From the NCBI RefSeq assembly GCF_040712085.1, contig NZ_JBFCVK010000002.1:372001-436000 (forward strand): 64,000 bases of DNA. Direction: 5' to 3'. Positions 7,751-16,417 of this stretch are shown piece after piece. Position 1 is the stretch's first letter. The number at the start of each line of letters is the position of its first letter. Both the position numbers and the translations under genes were made by a program. The notes below the pieces were generated by a model that was not told the origin of the DNA, made no database searches, and saw nothing but the letters and a program-made list of their open reading frames with translations. This DNA is from Aquibaculum sediminis (GTDB lineage Bacteria > Pseudomonadota > Alphaproteobacteria > Kiloniellales > DSM-21159).

Positions 7751-8605
7751 GTGGTGCTGAGGGTGTCGTCGGAAACCATACAGAGCATCGGACGAGCGAT
7801 GGCCGTTGTGCGAGCGGTGGCCAGCGCTGGAGAGTCCGGATTGCGCCTGTCCGACGTTGCCGTCTCGCTCGATCTGCACAAAGCGTCTGCGGCCCGCCTG
7901 CTGAACTGTCTCGTGGGAGAAGCAGTCCTCGAGCGCCGCTCTGATCGACGCTATCGCGTGCATGAGGGCTTTCGCAGATTGCTCGGCGCGCCGGCCAGTT
8001 CGGTTCGGCTGCGTGCGGTCGCCCGGCCCGCCCTGTCCCAGCTTTCCGACGTTCTGGGCGAAGTCGCCTTCCTATCCGTGCGCAGCGGTTTCGACTCGCT
8101 TTGTCTCGATCGACAGGTGGGTTGGTACGCGATCCAGGCCCTGTCGCTGGATGTGGGCAGCCGGCGCCCGTTGGGCATCGGTGCGGGGAGTCTTGCGCTG
8201 CTGTCCTGGCTGCCGGATGCGGAAGTGGAACTGGCCCTGGATGCCACGCAGGCACGCCGCGCCGCCTATCCAGACTATGACGAAGCGAGCCTGCGCGCGT
8301 TGATGGCCGCGGCGCGGCGGGATGGCTTCACCGAAGTCAGGGATCTCGTCGTCTCGGGCATGACGGGGATCGGTATTCCCTGCTTCAACCGTGATGGCTT
8401 GCCGGTCGCCGCACTCAGCGTCGCGGCATTGAGCGAGCGCCTGGCCGGCGAACGCCGGCAGTTGGCGATTGCGACTCTACAGGAATGCCGCAGCCGGGTG
8501 GAAGCCGGGTTGCGTGCAGCCGGGCAGGACGGCCACAGCGTTCCCGTGCCCCAGGAAACATCATCCACCAGAACCCTAAATGTGGGAGGAACACATCATG
8601 GTTAA
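7751..8605 (+). CDS. IclR family transcriptional regulator
   Basis: About 284 aa. The N-terminal winged helix runs from TIQSIGRAMAVVRAVASAGE through LRLSDVAVSLDLHKASAARLLNCL (recognition helix) and a wing at LERRSDRRYRVHE. The remainder is the IclR effector domain, with LRAVARPALSQLSDVLGEVAFL and the closing GIGIPCFNRDGLPVAALSVA. The start is uncertain: GTG codons at 7751, 7754 and 7763 are in frame, and AGACAGG abuts the first. The 3' end overlaps the binding-protein start by 8 bp, so regulator and TAXI transporter are cotranscribed, and the ligand is probably the imported acid or a derivative. Confidence 0.9.
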   Translation: MVLRVSSETIQSIGRAMAVVRAVASAGESGLRLSDVAVSLDLHKASAARLLNCLVGEAVLERRSDRRYRVHEGFRRLLGAPASSVRLRAVARPALSQLSDVLGEVAFLSVRSGFDSLCLDRQVGWYAIQALSLDVGSRRPLGIGAGSLALLSWLPDAEVELALDATQARRAAYPDYDEASLRALMAAARRDGFTEVRDLVVSGMTGIGIPCFNRDGLPVAALSVAALSERLAGERRQLAIATLQECRSRVEAGLRAAGQDGHSVPVPQETSSTRTLNVGGTHHG

Positions 8606-9569
8606 GCATTCAACAGGACTGCGCATGGGGGTTGCCGCGGCAGCCTTGGCGGCATCGGCCTTCATGGCCCAGGCGGCTGCGGCGCAGCAGATCACCTTTG
8701 CATCGGGTCCGTCAGGCGGCACCTGGTATCCGCTGGCGACCGCGGTGGCGAATATCATCGAACGGGAAGTCGAAGGCACGCGCGTCAACGTCGTCAACGG
8801 CGTGACCGTCGCCAACATTATCGGCACCAATTCCGGGCAGTACGACATTGCCATGTCGCTTTCCACGACCAATGCGGAAGCGCTGGAAGGCGTGGGCGAG
8901 GCCTTCAATGGCCCGCAGGAAAACTTCCGCAGCATCATGAACTTCTACCCCTCGCCCTATCAGATGGCGGTGCGGGCTGACAGCGACATTGAGACCGTCG
9001 AGGACTTCGCCGACAAGGTCATCAATCCCGGTGTCGTTGGCGGCTCCACGGATGTCATGACCCAGACGGTCCTGGAACTCTATGGCCTCAGCTATGAGGA
9101 CATGGGGCGGGTCGAACGCCTCTCTTATGCCGATGCGTCCATGCAGATGAAGGACGGCCATCTGGACGTCTTCACGGCGATCATTTCCGTACCTGCTGCA
9201 GCCATCGCGGAAGTGGCCCTGGGTTCGGGCGTGCGCATGATTCCTGTGGATCAAGAGATCATCGATACCTTGCAGGAGCGCAACTCCGGTTACGTGTCCT
9301 ACAACATTCCTGCCGGGACCTATCAGGGGCAGGAAGAGGACGCCCTCGCTATCAGCCTTAATGCCGTTTTGATCGCCAACTCCGAGATGCCCGACGATCT
9401 GGTCGAGGCGATCACGCGCGCGGTTGTCGAGAACGCGGATGAACTGCATGCGGTCAATGCTGCCCTGCGCGGCTTCGGGCCGGACAGTGCCGGCAGCGGT
9501 CTCGGTGCACCGCTCCATCCCGGTGCGAAGGCCTTCTACGAAGGTGCCGATCTGCCGCACGACGAGTGA
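8598..9569 (+). CDS. TAXI-family TRAP transporter solute-binding protein
   Basis: A 323-aa periplasmic protein. Start ATG 8598 is chosen because GGGAGGA lies 7 bp upstream; an ATG 18 bp earlier in frame would put that site inside the gene. Signal peptide MVKHSTGLRMGVAAAALAAS with cleavage after AAAAQ. The mature start ITFASGPSGGTWYPLATAVA is the TAXI hallmark, followed by NGVTVANIIGTNSGQYDIAMS and the closing HPGAKAFYEGADL. TAXI proteins feed fused DctQM permeases, which is the next gene. Known ligands in this family include glutamate and 2-oxoglutarate, but most are unknown. Confidence 0.93.
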   Translation: MVKHSTGLRMGVAAAALAASAFMAQAAAAQQITFASGPSGGTWYPLATAVANIIEREVEGTRVNVVNGVTVANIIGTNSGQYDIAMSLSTTNAEALEGVGEAFNGPQENFRSIMNFYPSPYQMAVRADSDIETVEDFADKVINPGVVGGSTDVMTQTVLELYGLSYEDMGRVERLSYADASMQMKDGHLDVFTAIISVPAAAIAEVALGSGVRMIPVDQEIIDTLQERNSGYVSYNIPAGTYQGQEEDALAISLNAVLIANSEMPDDLVEAITRAVVENADELHAVNAALRGFGPDSAGSGLGAPLHPGAKAFYEGADLPHDE

Positions 9570-9587
9570 TCGTATCTGACTGAAAGG

Positions 9588-9611
9588 CGCCCCGGCGGCA
9601 ACGCCGGGGCG
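9588..9611 (+). terminator. Intercistronic hairpin with GCAA tetraloop
   Basis: Perfect 10-bp stem, arms 9588-9597 and 9602-9611, with loop GCAA (a stable GNRA tetraloop), between the TAXI binding protein and its permease. No T-run follows, and the permease starts 8 bp later, so full termination is unlikely; mRNA protection or partial attenuation is more likely. The Liv operon has a similar hairpin at the equivalent place. Confidence 0.6.
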
Positions 9612-9619
9612 TTCACTCC

Positions 9620-11497
9620 ATGATTCTTCGCGGCTTTCTGGTGGTGGCGAGCCTGACGCTTGCGGCCTTTCATCTCTACTCCGGATTCTTCGGAGTGTTC
9701 GAAAGCTTCACGCAGCGCAGCGGTCACCTGCTGCTCGTCACCGTGGTGCTTTTTGCCGCGACACTGCTGGACCGTGGCATGAGCCGCGCCTGGCGCTGGA
9801 GCCTGCTGGGCGCCTGCGTGGTGCTGGTCGGCGTCTTGGCCCACAATGTCTGGCAGGGCGCGCACTATGCCAGCCGCATGGCCTACGTGACGCCGCTTGA
9901 CGAGGTCTCGATCATTCTGGCTCTGCTGGGAATCATCGCTTTGCTGGTGATCGCCTTCAGGACCCTGGGCGTGGCATTCGGACTGATTGTCATCGCCTTT
10001 CTTGCCTATGCGGCCTTCGGCCAGTACCTGCCGGGCATGCTGGGCCATCGCGGCTTCGGCCTGAGCTGGACTCTGGACCATCTCTTCTACACCAAGGAAG
10101 GTGTGTTCGGCATTCCGCTGGGGGTTTCCGCCACATACATCTTCCTCTTCGTCTTCTTCGGCTCCGTGCTGGATCGCTGCGGCGGCGGCAAGTTCTTCAT
10201 CGATCTTGCAATGGCCCTGACGGGCCGTTTGCGCGGCGGACCTGCCAAGGCGGCAGTCGTTGGCTCCGCGATGATGGGCACGATCAGTGGATCGGCGGTG
10301 GCCAACGTGGTCACCTCCGGCGCCATCACAATTCCCCTGATGAAGCGCAACGGCTACCGGCCGCACTTTGCCGGCGCCGTGGAGGCAGCCGCTTCTTCGG
10401 GCGGGCAGCTCATGCCGCCGGTCATGGGCGCAACGGCCTTTGTCATCGCCGAGTTCGTGGGGCGCCCTTATGGCGAGATCGCGCTCTCGGCGCTGGTCCC
10501 GGCCTTGCTGTTCTATATTGGTATCTTCATGGCCGTGCACCTTGAAGCGGTGCGTACGGGCATTGCCGGTGGCACTCCAGCCATGCGGGTTGCCGGGGCT
10601 TTGCGCGAAGGGGGGCTCTATCTGCTTCCCATCGCTGTCATTGCCTATTCGGTCTTCGTCTTCTCGCCGATGCGCGCCGGACTCTACGGCGTGGGAGCGG
10701 TGCTGGTCGTGGCGGTCTTCTATGCCCTGTTCCGGCGAGGCGCGCTCGCGCTGCCGCGCTGGATCATCGACGGTTCAGTGGCGGCGGGCAAAGCGATCGG
10801 ACCGGTCGCGGTGGCTTGTGCCGCGTCCGGCCTGATCGTCGGGGTGCTCAGCCTTACCGGCCTGGGAATCACGATCAACAGCACCATCATCAATGTGGCC
10901 GGTGCCTCGGTGGCAGGCGCGCTGGTGCTGACCATGTTTTCCTCGCTGATCCTCGGCATGGGCCTGCCCACGGTGGCCGCTTATCTCGTCCAGGTAGGGG
11001 TGACGATTCCGGCGCTGGTGCGACTTGGCGTCGATCCGGTTGCCGCTCACCTCTTCGTCTTCTACTTCGCCATCCTTGGCAACGTGACGCCGCCGGTTGC
11101 GGTGGCCGCCTATGCGGCTTCGGCCATTGCCGACAGCAACCCTGCGCAGACAGGTTGGAAGGCGCTGGCGATCGCCTTGCCCGCCTTCATCGTGCCCTTC
11201 ATGTTCGTGACCGACCCGGTTCTGCTGCTGCGGGGTGGCATCGGCGAGATTCTGCTCTCCCTGAGCACGGCGATCATCGGCGTGATGGCACTGGCATCGG
11301 CGATCATCGGCTACGCGATGGCCCGACTGGGATGGCTGTCGCGGCTCATGCTCGCGGCCGGCGCTCTGATGACCCTGTATCCCGAGGCCAGTAGCGATCT
11401 CATCGGTCTCGCACTGATTGGATCTGCGTTGCTGATCGCCTGGCTGAGTGACCGCCGCAGCAAGAATGCAAAGTCCGTTAAAGGAGCCAATCCATGA
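9620..11497 (+). CDS. TRAP transporter fused permease (DctQM type, TAXI system)
   Basis: A 625-aa polytopic membrane protein in which the small DctQ-like part (about residues 1-150) is fused to the large DctM part. Diagnostic DctM segments are KAAVVGSAMMGTISGSAVAN, TSGAITIPLMKRNGYRPHFA, EAAASSGGQLMPPVMGATAF and LILGMGLPTVAAYLV. This is the form that works with TAXI binding proteins, importing substrate with a sodium or proton gradient. It begins 50 bp after the binding-protein gene and overlaps the thiolase gene by ATGA, tying transport to the metabolic genes that follow. Confidence 0.93.
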   Translation: MILRGFLVVASLTLAAFHLYSGFFGVFESFTQRSGHLLLVTVVLFAATLLDRGMSRAWRWSLLGACVVLVGVLAHNVWQGAHYASRMAYVTPLDEVSIILALLGIIALLVIAFRTLGVAFGLIVIAFLAYAAFGQYLPGMLGHRGFGLSWTLDHLFYTKEGVFGIPLGVSATYIFLFVFFGSVLDRCGGGKFFIDLAMALTGRLRGGPAKAAVVGSAMMGTISGSAVANVVTSGAITIPLMKRNGYRPHFAGAVEAAASSGGQLMPPVMGATAFVIAEFVGRPYGEIALSALVPALLFYIGIFMAVHLEAVRTGIAGGTPAMRVAGALREGGLYLLPIAVIAYSVFVFSPMRAGLYGVGAVLVVAVFYALFRRGALALPRWIIDGSVAAGKAIGPVAVACAASGLIVGVLSLTGLGITINSTIINVAGASVAGALVLTMFSSLILGMGLPTVAAYLVQVGVTIPALVRLGVDPVAAHLFVFYFAILGNVTPPVAVAAYAASAIADSNPAQTGWKALAIALPAFIVPFMFVTDPVLLLRGGIGEILLSLSTAIIGVMALASAIIGYAMARLGWLSRLMLAAGALMTLYPEASSDLIGLALIGSALLIAWLSDRRSKNAKSVKGANP

Positions 11498-12639
11498 AGC
11501 AGGCCTGGATCGCCGGGGTCGGCGATACGCCTTTTGGCCATCTCGAGGGGCGGGACAGTCTCGATCTCATGTCGCAGGCGGCGGCCGCGGCGCTTGCCGA
11601 TGGCGGTTTCGAGCGCGGTGAGATAGACGGCTTGTTGACCGGCTACTCCACCGCCATGCCGCATCTCATGCTGGCGACACTGTTTGCCGAACACTTTGGG
11701 CTTTCGCCGCGCTACTGCCACGCTATCCAGCTCGGCGGGGCGACGGGCTGTGCCCTGGTGATGCTGGCCAAACTGCTGGTGGAAAGCGGGCAGTGCCGCA
11801 ACGTGCTGGTGGTGGCGGGGGAGAACCGGCTGACCAACCCCGGCGGCCGTGACAGCGCCATTCAGACCCTGGCCCAGGTCGGTCATGCCGAGTTCGAGGT
11901 GCCTTTCGGCGCGACGATACCGGGCTACTACGGCCTCCTGGCGTCTGCCTACATGGGTGCCTACGACATCAGCGAGGAAGACCTGGCGGAGATGGCGGTG
12001 CTGATGCGCCGCAATGCCGGCCGGCATCCCGGCGCGCAGCTGCGCGATCCCATCACGGTGGCCGATGTCATGGCCTCCCGCCCTATCGCTTCGCCGCTGA
12101 AGCTGATGGACTGCTGCCCCATCTCAGATGGTGGCGTTGCGGTCCTGGTCACGGCGGACGAAGGCCGTGCCAAAGGCGTGCGCCTCGCCGGCGCCGGACA
12201 GGCCCACACACACCAGCACATCAGCGCTGCCCCGAGCCTGGACGCCTTCGGCGGGGCGACCGCGGCACAGCAGGCCTTCGAGCAGGCTGGTCTCTCGGTC
12301 TCCGACGTACAGGTGGCCGGCGTCTATGACTCCTTCACCATCACGGTGACCATCCTCTTGGAGGAGATCGGCTTCGCCGCGCGCGGGCAGGCTGCGGCGT
12401 TGGCGCGGCAGGGGCATTTCGAGCCCGACGGCCCCCTCCCGCTCAACACCCACGGCGGGCTGCTCTCCTTCGGGCACTCTGGTGTGGCTGGCGGGATGGC
12501 GCATCTTGCGGAGGTGGTGCGCCAGATGAGCGGCGGCGCCGGGGAGCGTCAGATCGACCGCCCGCTGGAGGTGGGTTTCGTTCATGGTGACGGCGGCGTG
12601 CTTTCTTCGCACGTCAGCCTGGTTCTGACCCGGGAGTGA
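11494..12639 (+). CDS. Thiolase family protein (SCP-x type)
   Basis: A 381-aa member of the thiolase fold, lipid-transfer/SCP-x subgroup: N-terminus MKQAWIAGVGDTPFGHLEGR, the block GGATGCALVMLAKLLVESG, VVAGENR, DPITVADVMASRPIASPLKL, VYDSFTITVTILLEEIGF, NTHGGLLSFGHSGVAGG. The usual nucleophile region reads QLGGATG; the adjacent Cys in TGCAL is not at the canonical position, so acyl transfer chemistry is not certain. Start overlaps the permease stop (ATGA). It is followed within 4 bp by a DUF35-type partner, a standing pair in which the small protein is thought to bind CoA or the acyl substrate. It likely acts in thiolytic (retro-Claisen) cleavage. Confidence 0.85.
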   Translation: MKQAWIAGVGDTPFGHLEGRDSLDLMSQAAAAALADGGFERGEIDGLLTGYSTAMPHLMLATLFAEHFGLSPRYCHAIQLGGATGCALVMLAKLLVESGQCRNVLVVAGENRLTNPGGRDSAIQTLAQVGHAEFEVPFGATIPGYYGLLASAYMGAYDISEEDLAEMAVLMRRNAGRHPGAQLRDPITVADVMASRPIASPLKLMDCCPISDGGVAVLVTADEGRAKGVRLAGAGQAHTHQHISAAPSLDAFGGATAAQQAFEQAGLSVSDVQVAGVYDSFTITVTILLEEIGFAARGQAAALARQGHFEPDGPLPLNTHGGLLSFGHSGVAGGMAHLAEVVRQMSGGAGERQIDRPLEVGFVHGDGGVLSSHVSLVLTRE

Positions 12640-12643
12640 GGCC

Positions 12644-13018
12644 ATGCAAGAGCTGATTGAACGCCATCGCCAGGACGCCGCCGACGGCACGCTGGCCTAT
12701 GAATCCTGCCGCAACTGCGGCCATCACCAGGCCTTCGTGCGCGGTTTCTGCAGCCGCTGCGGCAGTGAGGATCTTGATTGGAAGACGGTAGCCGGGGGCG
12801 GGCGCGTCGCCGCTCACAGCGTGCTGCACCGTGCGCCCACGCCTGACTATCGCGAGAAGGTGCCTTACGCCATCGCCCTCGTCGATCTCGACGAGGGCAT
12901 GCGGGTGATGGGCCACGCTGCCCTTGACCTCAAGCCGGGCGAACGCGTGAGTCTGTCCTTCGCGCCCCATGGAGAGCGCAGCCTGCTTCGTTTCGATCGT
13001 TCCAGCCGGGAAGAATAA
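12644..13018 (+). CDS. Zn-ribbon/OB-fold (DUF35) thiolase partner protein
   Basis: A 124-aa protein with a rubredoxin-like zinc ribbon at residues 22-39 (C22-R-N-C25 and C36-S-R-C39) and then an OB-fold, whose VLHRAPTPDYREKVPYAIALVDLDEGMRV region is typical of the DUF35 family. These proteins form complexes with SCP-x-type thiolases and ketosteroid aldolases. It lies 4 bp after the thiolase and its stop abuts the start of the next gene. Confidence 0.88.
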   Translation: MQELIERHRQDAADGTLAYESCRNCGHHQAFVRGFCSRCGSEDLDWKTVAGGGRVAAHSVLHRAPTPDYREKVPYAIALVDLDEGMRVMGHAALDLKPGERVSLSFAPHGERSLLRFDRSSREE

Positions 13019-15094
13019 ATGAGCCTTGAAGCCTTACTGGCGCCGCGCAGCGTCGCCATCATCGGTGCCTCCGACAATGCCGACAAGATCGGCGGGCGTC
13101 CGATCCGCTACCTGCAGGAATTCGGGTTCACCGGCCGCATCCTGCCGGTGAACCCCAGCCGCGAGACCGTGCAGGGGCTGCCGGCCTATCCCTCCATCGC
13201 CGACCTGCCGGAAGTGCCCGATGCGGCCATCATCGCGGTTGCCGGTCAGACGGCTGTGGAGGCTATCGAGGCCTGTGCGGCGAAGGGTGTGAAAGCCGCC
13301 GTCATCATGGCCAGCGGCTTCGGCGAGACCGGACCGGAGGGCAAGGCTGAGGAGGCGCGCTTGCGCGCGCTCGCCAATGCGGCAGGCATGCGCCTCGTCG
13401 GTCCGAACAGTCAGGGCCTGGCCAACTTCGGCACGGGCGCCATCCTCTCCTTCTCCACCATGTTCATCGAGGCCCAGCCCCAGGATGGGCCGGTGGCCTG
13501 CATCAGCCAGAGCGGCGCCATGAGCGTCGTGCCCTATGGCCTGTTGCGCGAGCGCGGCATCGGCGTGCGCCACGTCCACGCCACCGGCAATGACTGCGAC
13601 GTGACGGTGTCCGAGCTTGCCGCCGCAGTGATCCAGGACCCGGACGTCAAGCTGCTGCTGCTCTATCTTGAGACCCTGACCGATCCGGAGCATCTGGCCC
13701 GGGCGGCCGCCATCGGGCGGGAGCGGGGTGTGCCGATCATCGCGCTCAAGTCCGGCCGCTCCCAGGACGGGCAGCGTGCCGCCGCCTCGCACACCGGGGC
13801 CATCGCCACCGCCGACCGGGTGGTGGACGCCTTCCTGGAAAAGCACGGCATCTGGCGCGCCGACGGTGTGCTCGACCTGGTCCAGGCGGCGGAACTTTAC
13901 CTGCAGGGCTGGAAGCCCGCAGGTCGCAATCTGGCGGTGATCAGCAACAGCGGCGCCACCTGCGTGCTGGCGGCCGATGCCGCCGACCGGGCAGGCCTGC
14001 CACTGGCCCAGTTGGCGGAGCAGACCGAGGCCGACCTGCGGTCCATCCTGCCTTCCTTCGCCTCGGCCCGGAATCCCATCGACATCACCGCGGCTCTGCT
14101 GACCGACAGCGGCCTCTTCAGCCGGGTGCTGCCCGTGGTCGGCGCCGACCCGGCGGTGGACATGTTCCTCATCGGCATTCCCGTGAGCGGGCGCGGTTAT
14201 GACTACCCGCGCTTTGCCTCCGATACGGCCGACTTCCTGAAGCAGAGCGGCAAGCCCGTGGTGCTGGCGGCGCCGCAGCCCAAGGTGCGCGCCGCCTTCA
14301 CCGAACTTGGCGTGCCGGCCTTCGAGACCGAGGACGAGGCCGTGGCCGCACTCGCCCAGTTCGCGGCGCATCACGAAGTGATGGAGGCCAGCCGCGGCGG
14401 CGCGCTCAGCCGACCGGCGTTGGCGATGGTGGAGAAGACCGCCTTCCTCGACGAGCATCGCTCGCTTTCGATGCTGGAGGCCGAGGGGCTGACAGGTGTC
14501 GAGCGACGGCTGTGCCAGACAGCCGAGGAGGCGGTGGCCTTCCTGAACGCGGCTGCCTCACCGCTGGTCCTCAAGGCCTGCTCGGCGGCCCTGCCGCACA
14601 AGAGCGAGTACGGGTTGGTGCGCCTGCGCCTATCAGAGCCGGCTGCAGTCGAGGCTGCCTTCGCCGAGATAAAGGCCGGCGTGGAAGACCTGGGCCATGC
14701 CTTCGAGGGCGTGCTGGCAGCGCGCATGACGTCGGGCGAGCGGGAACTGGTCGTGGGCGGGCGCATCGACCCGGTGTTCGGGCCGGTGGTGATGCTCGGC
14801 GACGGCGGCATCCTGGTCGAGGCCATGCCGGACACGGCTCTGCTGCTGCCGCCGTTCGACGAGGCCGATGTGCGCCGGGCCCTGGCCGGCCTGCGGATCG
14901 CGCCGCTCTTCGAGGGCGTGCGCGGCAAGCCGCCGCTGGATGCCGCGGCCGTCGCCCGGGCGGCGCAGGCCGTGGGCGCCGTGCTCGCGGCAGGCGACGG
15001 GCAGGTGCGGTCCATCGACATCAACCCGCTGCTGGTCTCGGCCGAGGGGGCGGTGGCCCTGGATGCCCTGGTGGAGGTGGCGCAGGGAGAGTGA
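13019..15094 (+). CDS. Acyl-CoA synthetase of the ADP-forming (acetate-CoA ligase) family
   Basis: A 691-aa single-chain enzyme. Residues ~1-130 are the CoA-binding Rossmann domain (SVAIIGASDNADKIGGRPIR); ~145-450 are the two succinyl-CoA-ligase-like domains, with the phospho-histidine in AASHTGA at His258; the C-terminal ~210 residues are the ATP-grasp domain (VLKACSAALPHKSEYGLVRL, GRIDPVFGPVVMLGDGGI, DINPLL). It should form an acyl-CoA from a carboxylate, CoA and ATP, or run in reverse to conserve ATP. ATG directly follows the previous stop. With the TAXI transporter and thiolase it makes an import-activate-cleave set for an unidentified acid. Confidence 0.9.
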   Translation: MSLEALLAPRSVAIIGASDNADKIGGRPIRYLQEFGFTGRILPVNPSRETVQGLPAYPSIADLPEVPDAAIIAVAGQTAVEAIEACAAKGVKAAVIMASGFGETGPEGKAEEARLRALANAAGMRLVGPNSQGLANFGTGAILSFSTMFIEAQPQDGPVACISQSGAMSVVPYGLLRERGIGVRHVHATGNDCDVTVSELAAAVIQDPDVKLLLLYLETLTDPEHLARAAAIGRERGVPIIALKSGRSQDGQRAAASHTGAIATADRVVDAFLEKHGIWRADGVLDLVQAAELYLQGWKPAGRNLAVISNSGATCVLAADAADRAGLPLAQLAEQTEADLRSILPSFASARNPIDITAALLTDSGLFSRVLPVVGADPAVDMFLIGIPVSGRGYDYPRFASDTADFLKQSGKPVVLAAPQPKVRAAFTELGVPAFETEDEAVAALAQFAAHHEVMEASRGGALSRPALAMVEKTAFLDEHRSLSMLEAEGLTGVERRLCQTAEEAVAFLNAAASPLVLKACSAALPHKSEYGLVRLRLSEPAAVEAAFAEIKAGVEDLGHAFEGVLAARMTSGERELVVGGRIDPVFGPVVMLGDGGILVEAMPDTALLLPPFDEADVRRALAGLRIAPLFEGVRGKPPLDAAAVARAAQAVGAVLAAGDGQVRSIDINPLLVSAEGAVALDALVEVAQGE

Positions 15095-15115
15095 GACTCA
15101 CCCTGCGGTGCGTGA

Positions 15116-16129
15116 TTACAGGTAGGCACCCACCAGCGTTTCGGCGATCTGCACCGCGTTGAGGGCGGCGCCCTTGCGCAGGTTGTCTGCGACGACCCAG
15201 AAGGCGAGCCCGTTCTCGACCGTGGGGTCGGTGCGCAGGCGGCTGATAAAGACCGCATCCTCGCCGGCGCATTCCGCCGGGGTGACGTAGCCTTCGTCCG
15301 CCCGGTGGTCGACCACCGTCACCCCCGGCGCCTTGCGAAGGACGGAGCGGGCCTCGTCTTCGTCCAGCGGCGTGCCGAACTCCACGTTGACCGCCTCGGC
15401 GTGGCCGATGAAGACTGGCACCCGCACGCAGGTGGCATGGAGACGGATCTGCGGGTCCAGGATCTTCTTGGTCTCCGCCATCATCTTCCACTCCTCGCGA
15501 GTGGCGCCGTCCTCCATGAAGCTGTCGATATGGGGGATGACGTTGAAGGCGATCTGCTTGGTGAAGTGCTCGCGCTTCATCTGGTCGTTGACGAAGATGC
15601 CCCGGGTCTGGGTGAAGAGCTCGTCCATGGCCTCGCGGCCCGCACCGGATGTGGACTGATAGGTCGAGACGATGACCCGCTCGATGGGCGCCAGGTCGTG
15701 CAGCGGCTTGAGTGCCATCACAAGCTGGATCGTCGAGCAGTTCGGGTTGGCGATGATGTGTTTGCGCGCATAGCCGGGCAGGGCGTCGGGATTGACCTCA
15801 GGCACCACCAGCGGAACGTCCGGGTCCATGCGGAAGTGGGAGCTGTTGTCGATCACCACCGTTCCCGCCCGCGCTGCTCGGGGGGCGAACTCCTCAGAGA
15901 CCTTGGCACCCGGGGAGAAGAGCGCGATGTCGACGCCGGAGAAATCGAAGTGGCTGAGGTCCTGGACCTTCAGCACATCGTCATCGCCGAATGAGACCTC
16001 GGCCCCGGCCGAACGCTCGGAGGCGACCGCGTAGACCTCGTCGGCCGGAAACTCTCGCTCCGCCAGCGTGGTCAGCATCTCGCGTCCGACGTTTCCGGTG
16101 GCTCCGACCACCGCCACCTTATAGCCCAT
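15116..16129 (-). CDS. asd: Aspartate-semialdehyde dehydrogenase
   Basis: A 337-aa NADP-dependent enzyme converting aspartyl phosphate to aspartate semialdehyde for lysine/DAP, threonine and methionine synthesis. It shows the Rossmann start MGYKVAVVGATGNVGREML, IDNSSHFRMDPDVPLVVPEV, the catalytic Cys131 in NPNCSTIQLV, YQSTSGAGREAMDEL and the active-site His in VFIGHAEAV. Length is typical. A second, clearly different copy lies on the same strand at 18053-19093. Convergent with the acyl-CoA ligase, 21 bp apart. Confidence 0.95.
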   Translation of the reverse strand: MGYKVAVVGATGNVGREMLTTLAEREFPADEVYAVASERSAGAEVSFGDDDVLKVQDLSHFDFSGVDIALFSPGAKVSEEFAPRAARAGTVVIDNSSHFRMDPDVPLVVPEVNPDALPGYARKHIIANPNCSTIQLVMALKPLHDLAPIERVIVSTYQSTSGAGREAMDELFTQTRGIFVNDQMKREHFTKQIAFNVIPHIDSFMEDGATREEWKMMAETKKILDPQIRLHATCVRVPVFIGHAEAVNVEFGTPLDEDEARSVLRKAPGVTVVDHRADEGYVTPAECAGEDAVFISRLRTDPTVENGLAFWVVADNLRKGAALNAVQIAETLVGAYL

Positions 16130-16417
16130 TGCTCTGATCCAATCCTGTGGCTGTCGCTGTGTTTCGGATGTGGTGCCGGACGGAGTACTGAAGGCTGGTC
16201 TCGGCTCCCATCAAGGTCCGGCAATCTAGGTGCTGTCGGGGCTTTTGCAAGGCATGGCGAGAGTCGGGTTGGGCGTGGCGGAAGCGTGACAATCTGCTGC
16301 TGTGCTATTGCTTTGACGCGGGCTCGCCTTGTCCTCGCCAGGATTCGGGGGTATCTGCGACTCTTGAAAGAGGCAATGCGCCTTTGCCTTTCTGTCACAG
16401 TTGGAGAGATGCGAGGC

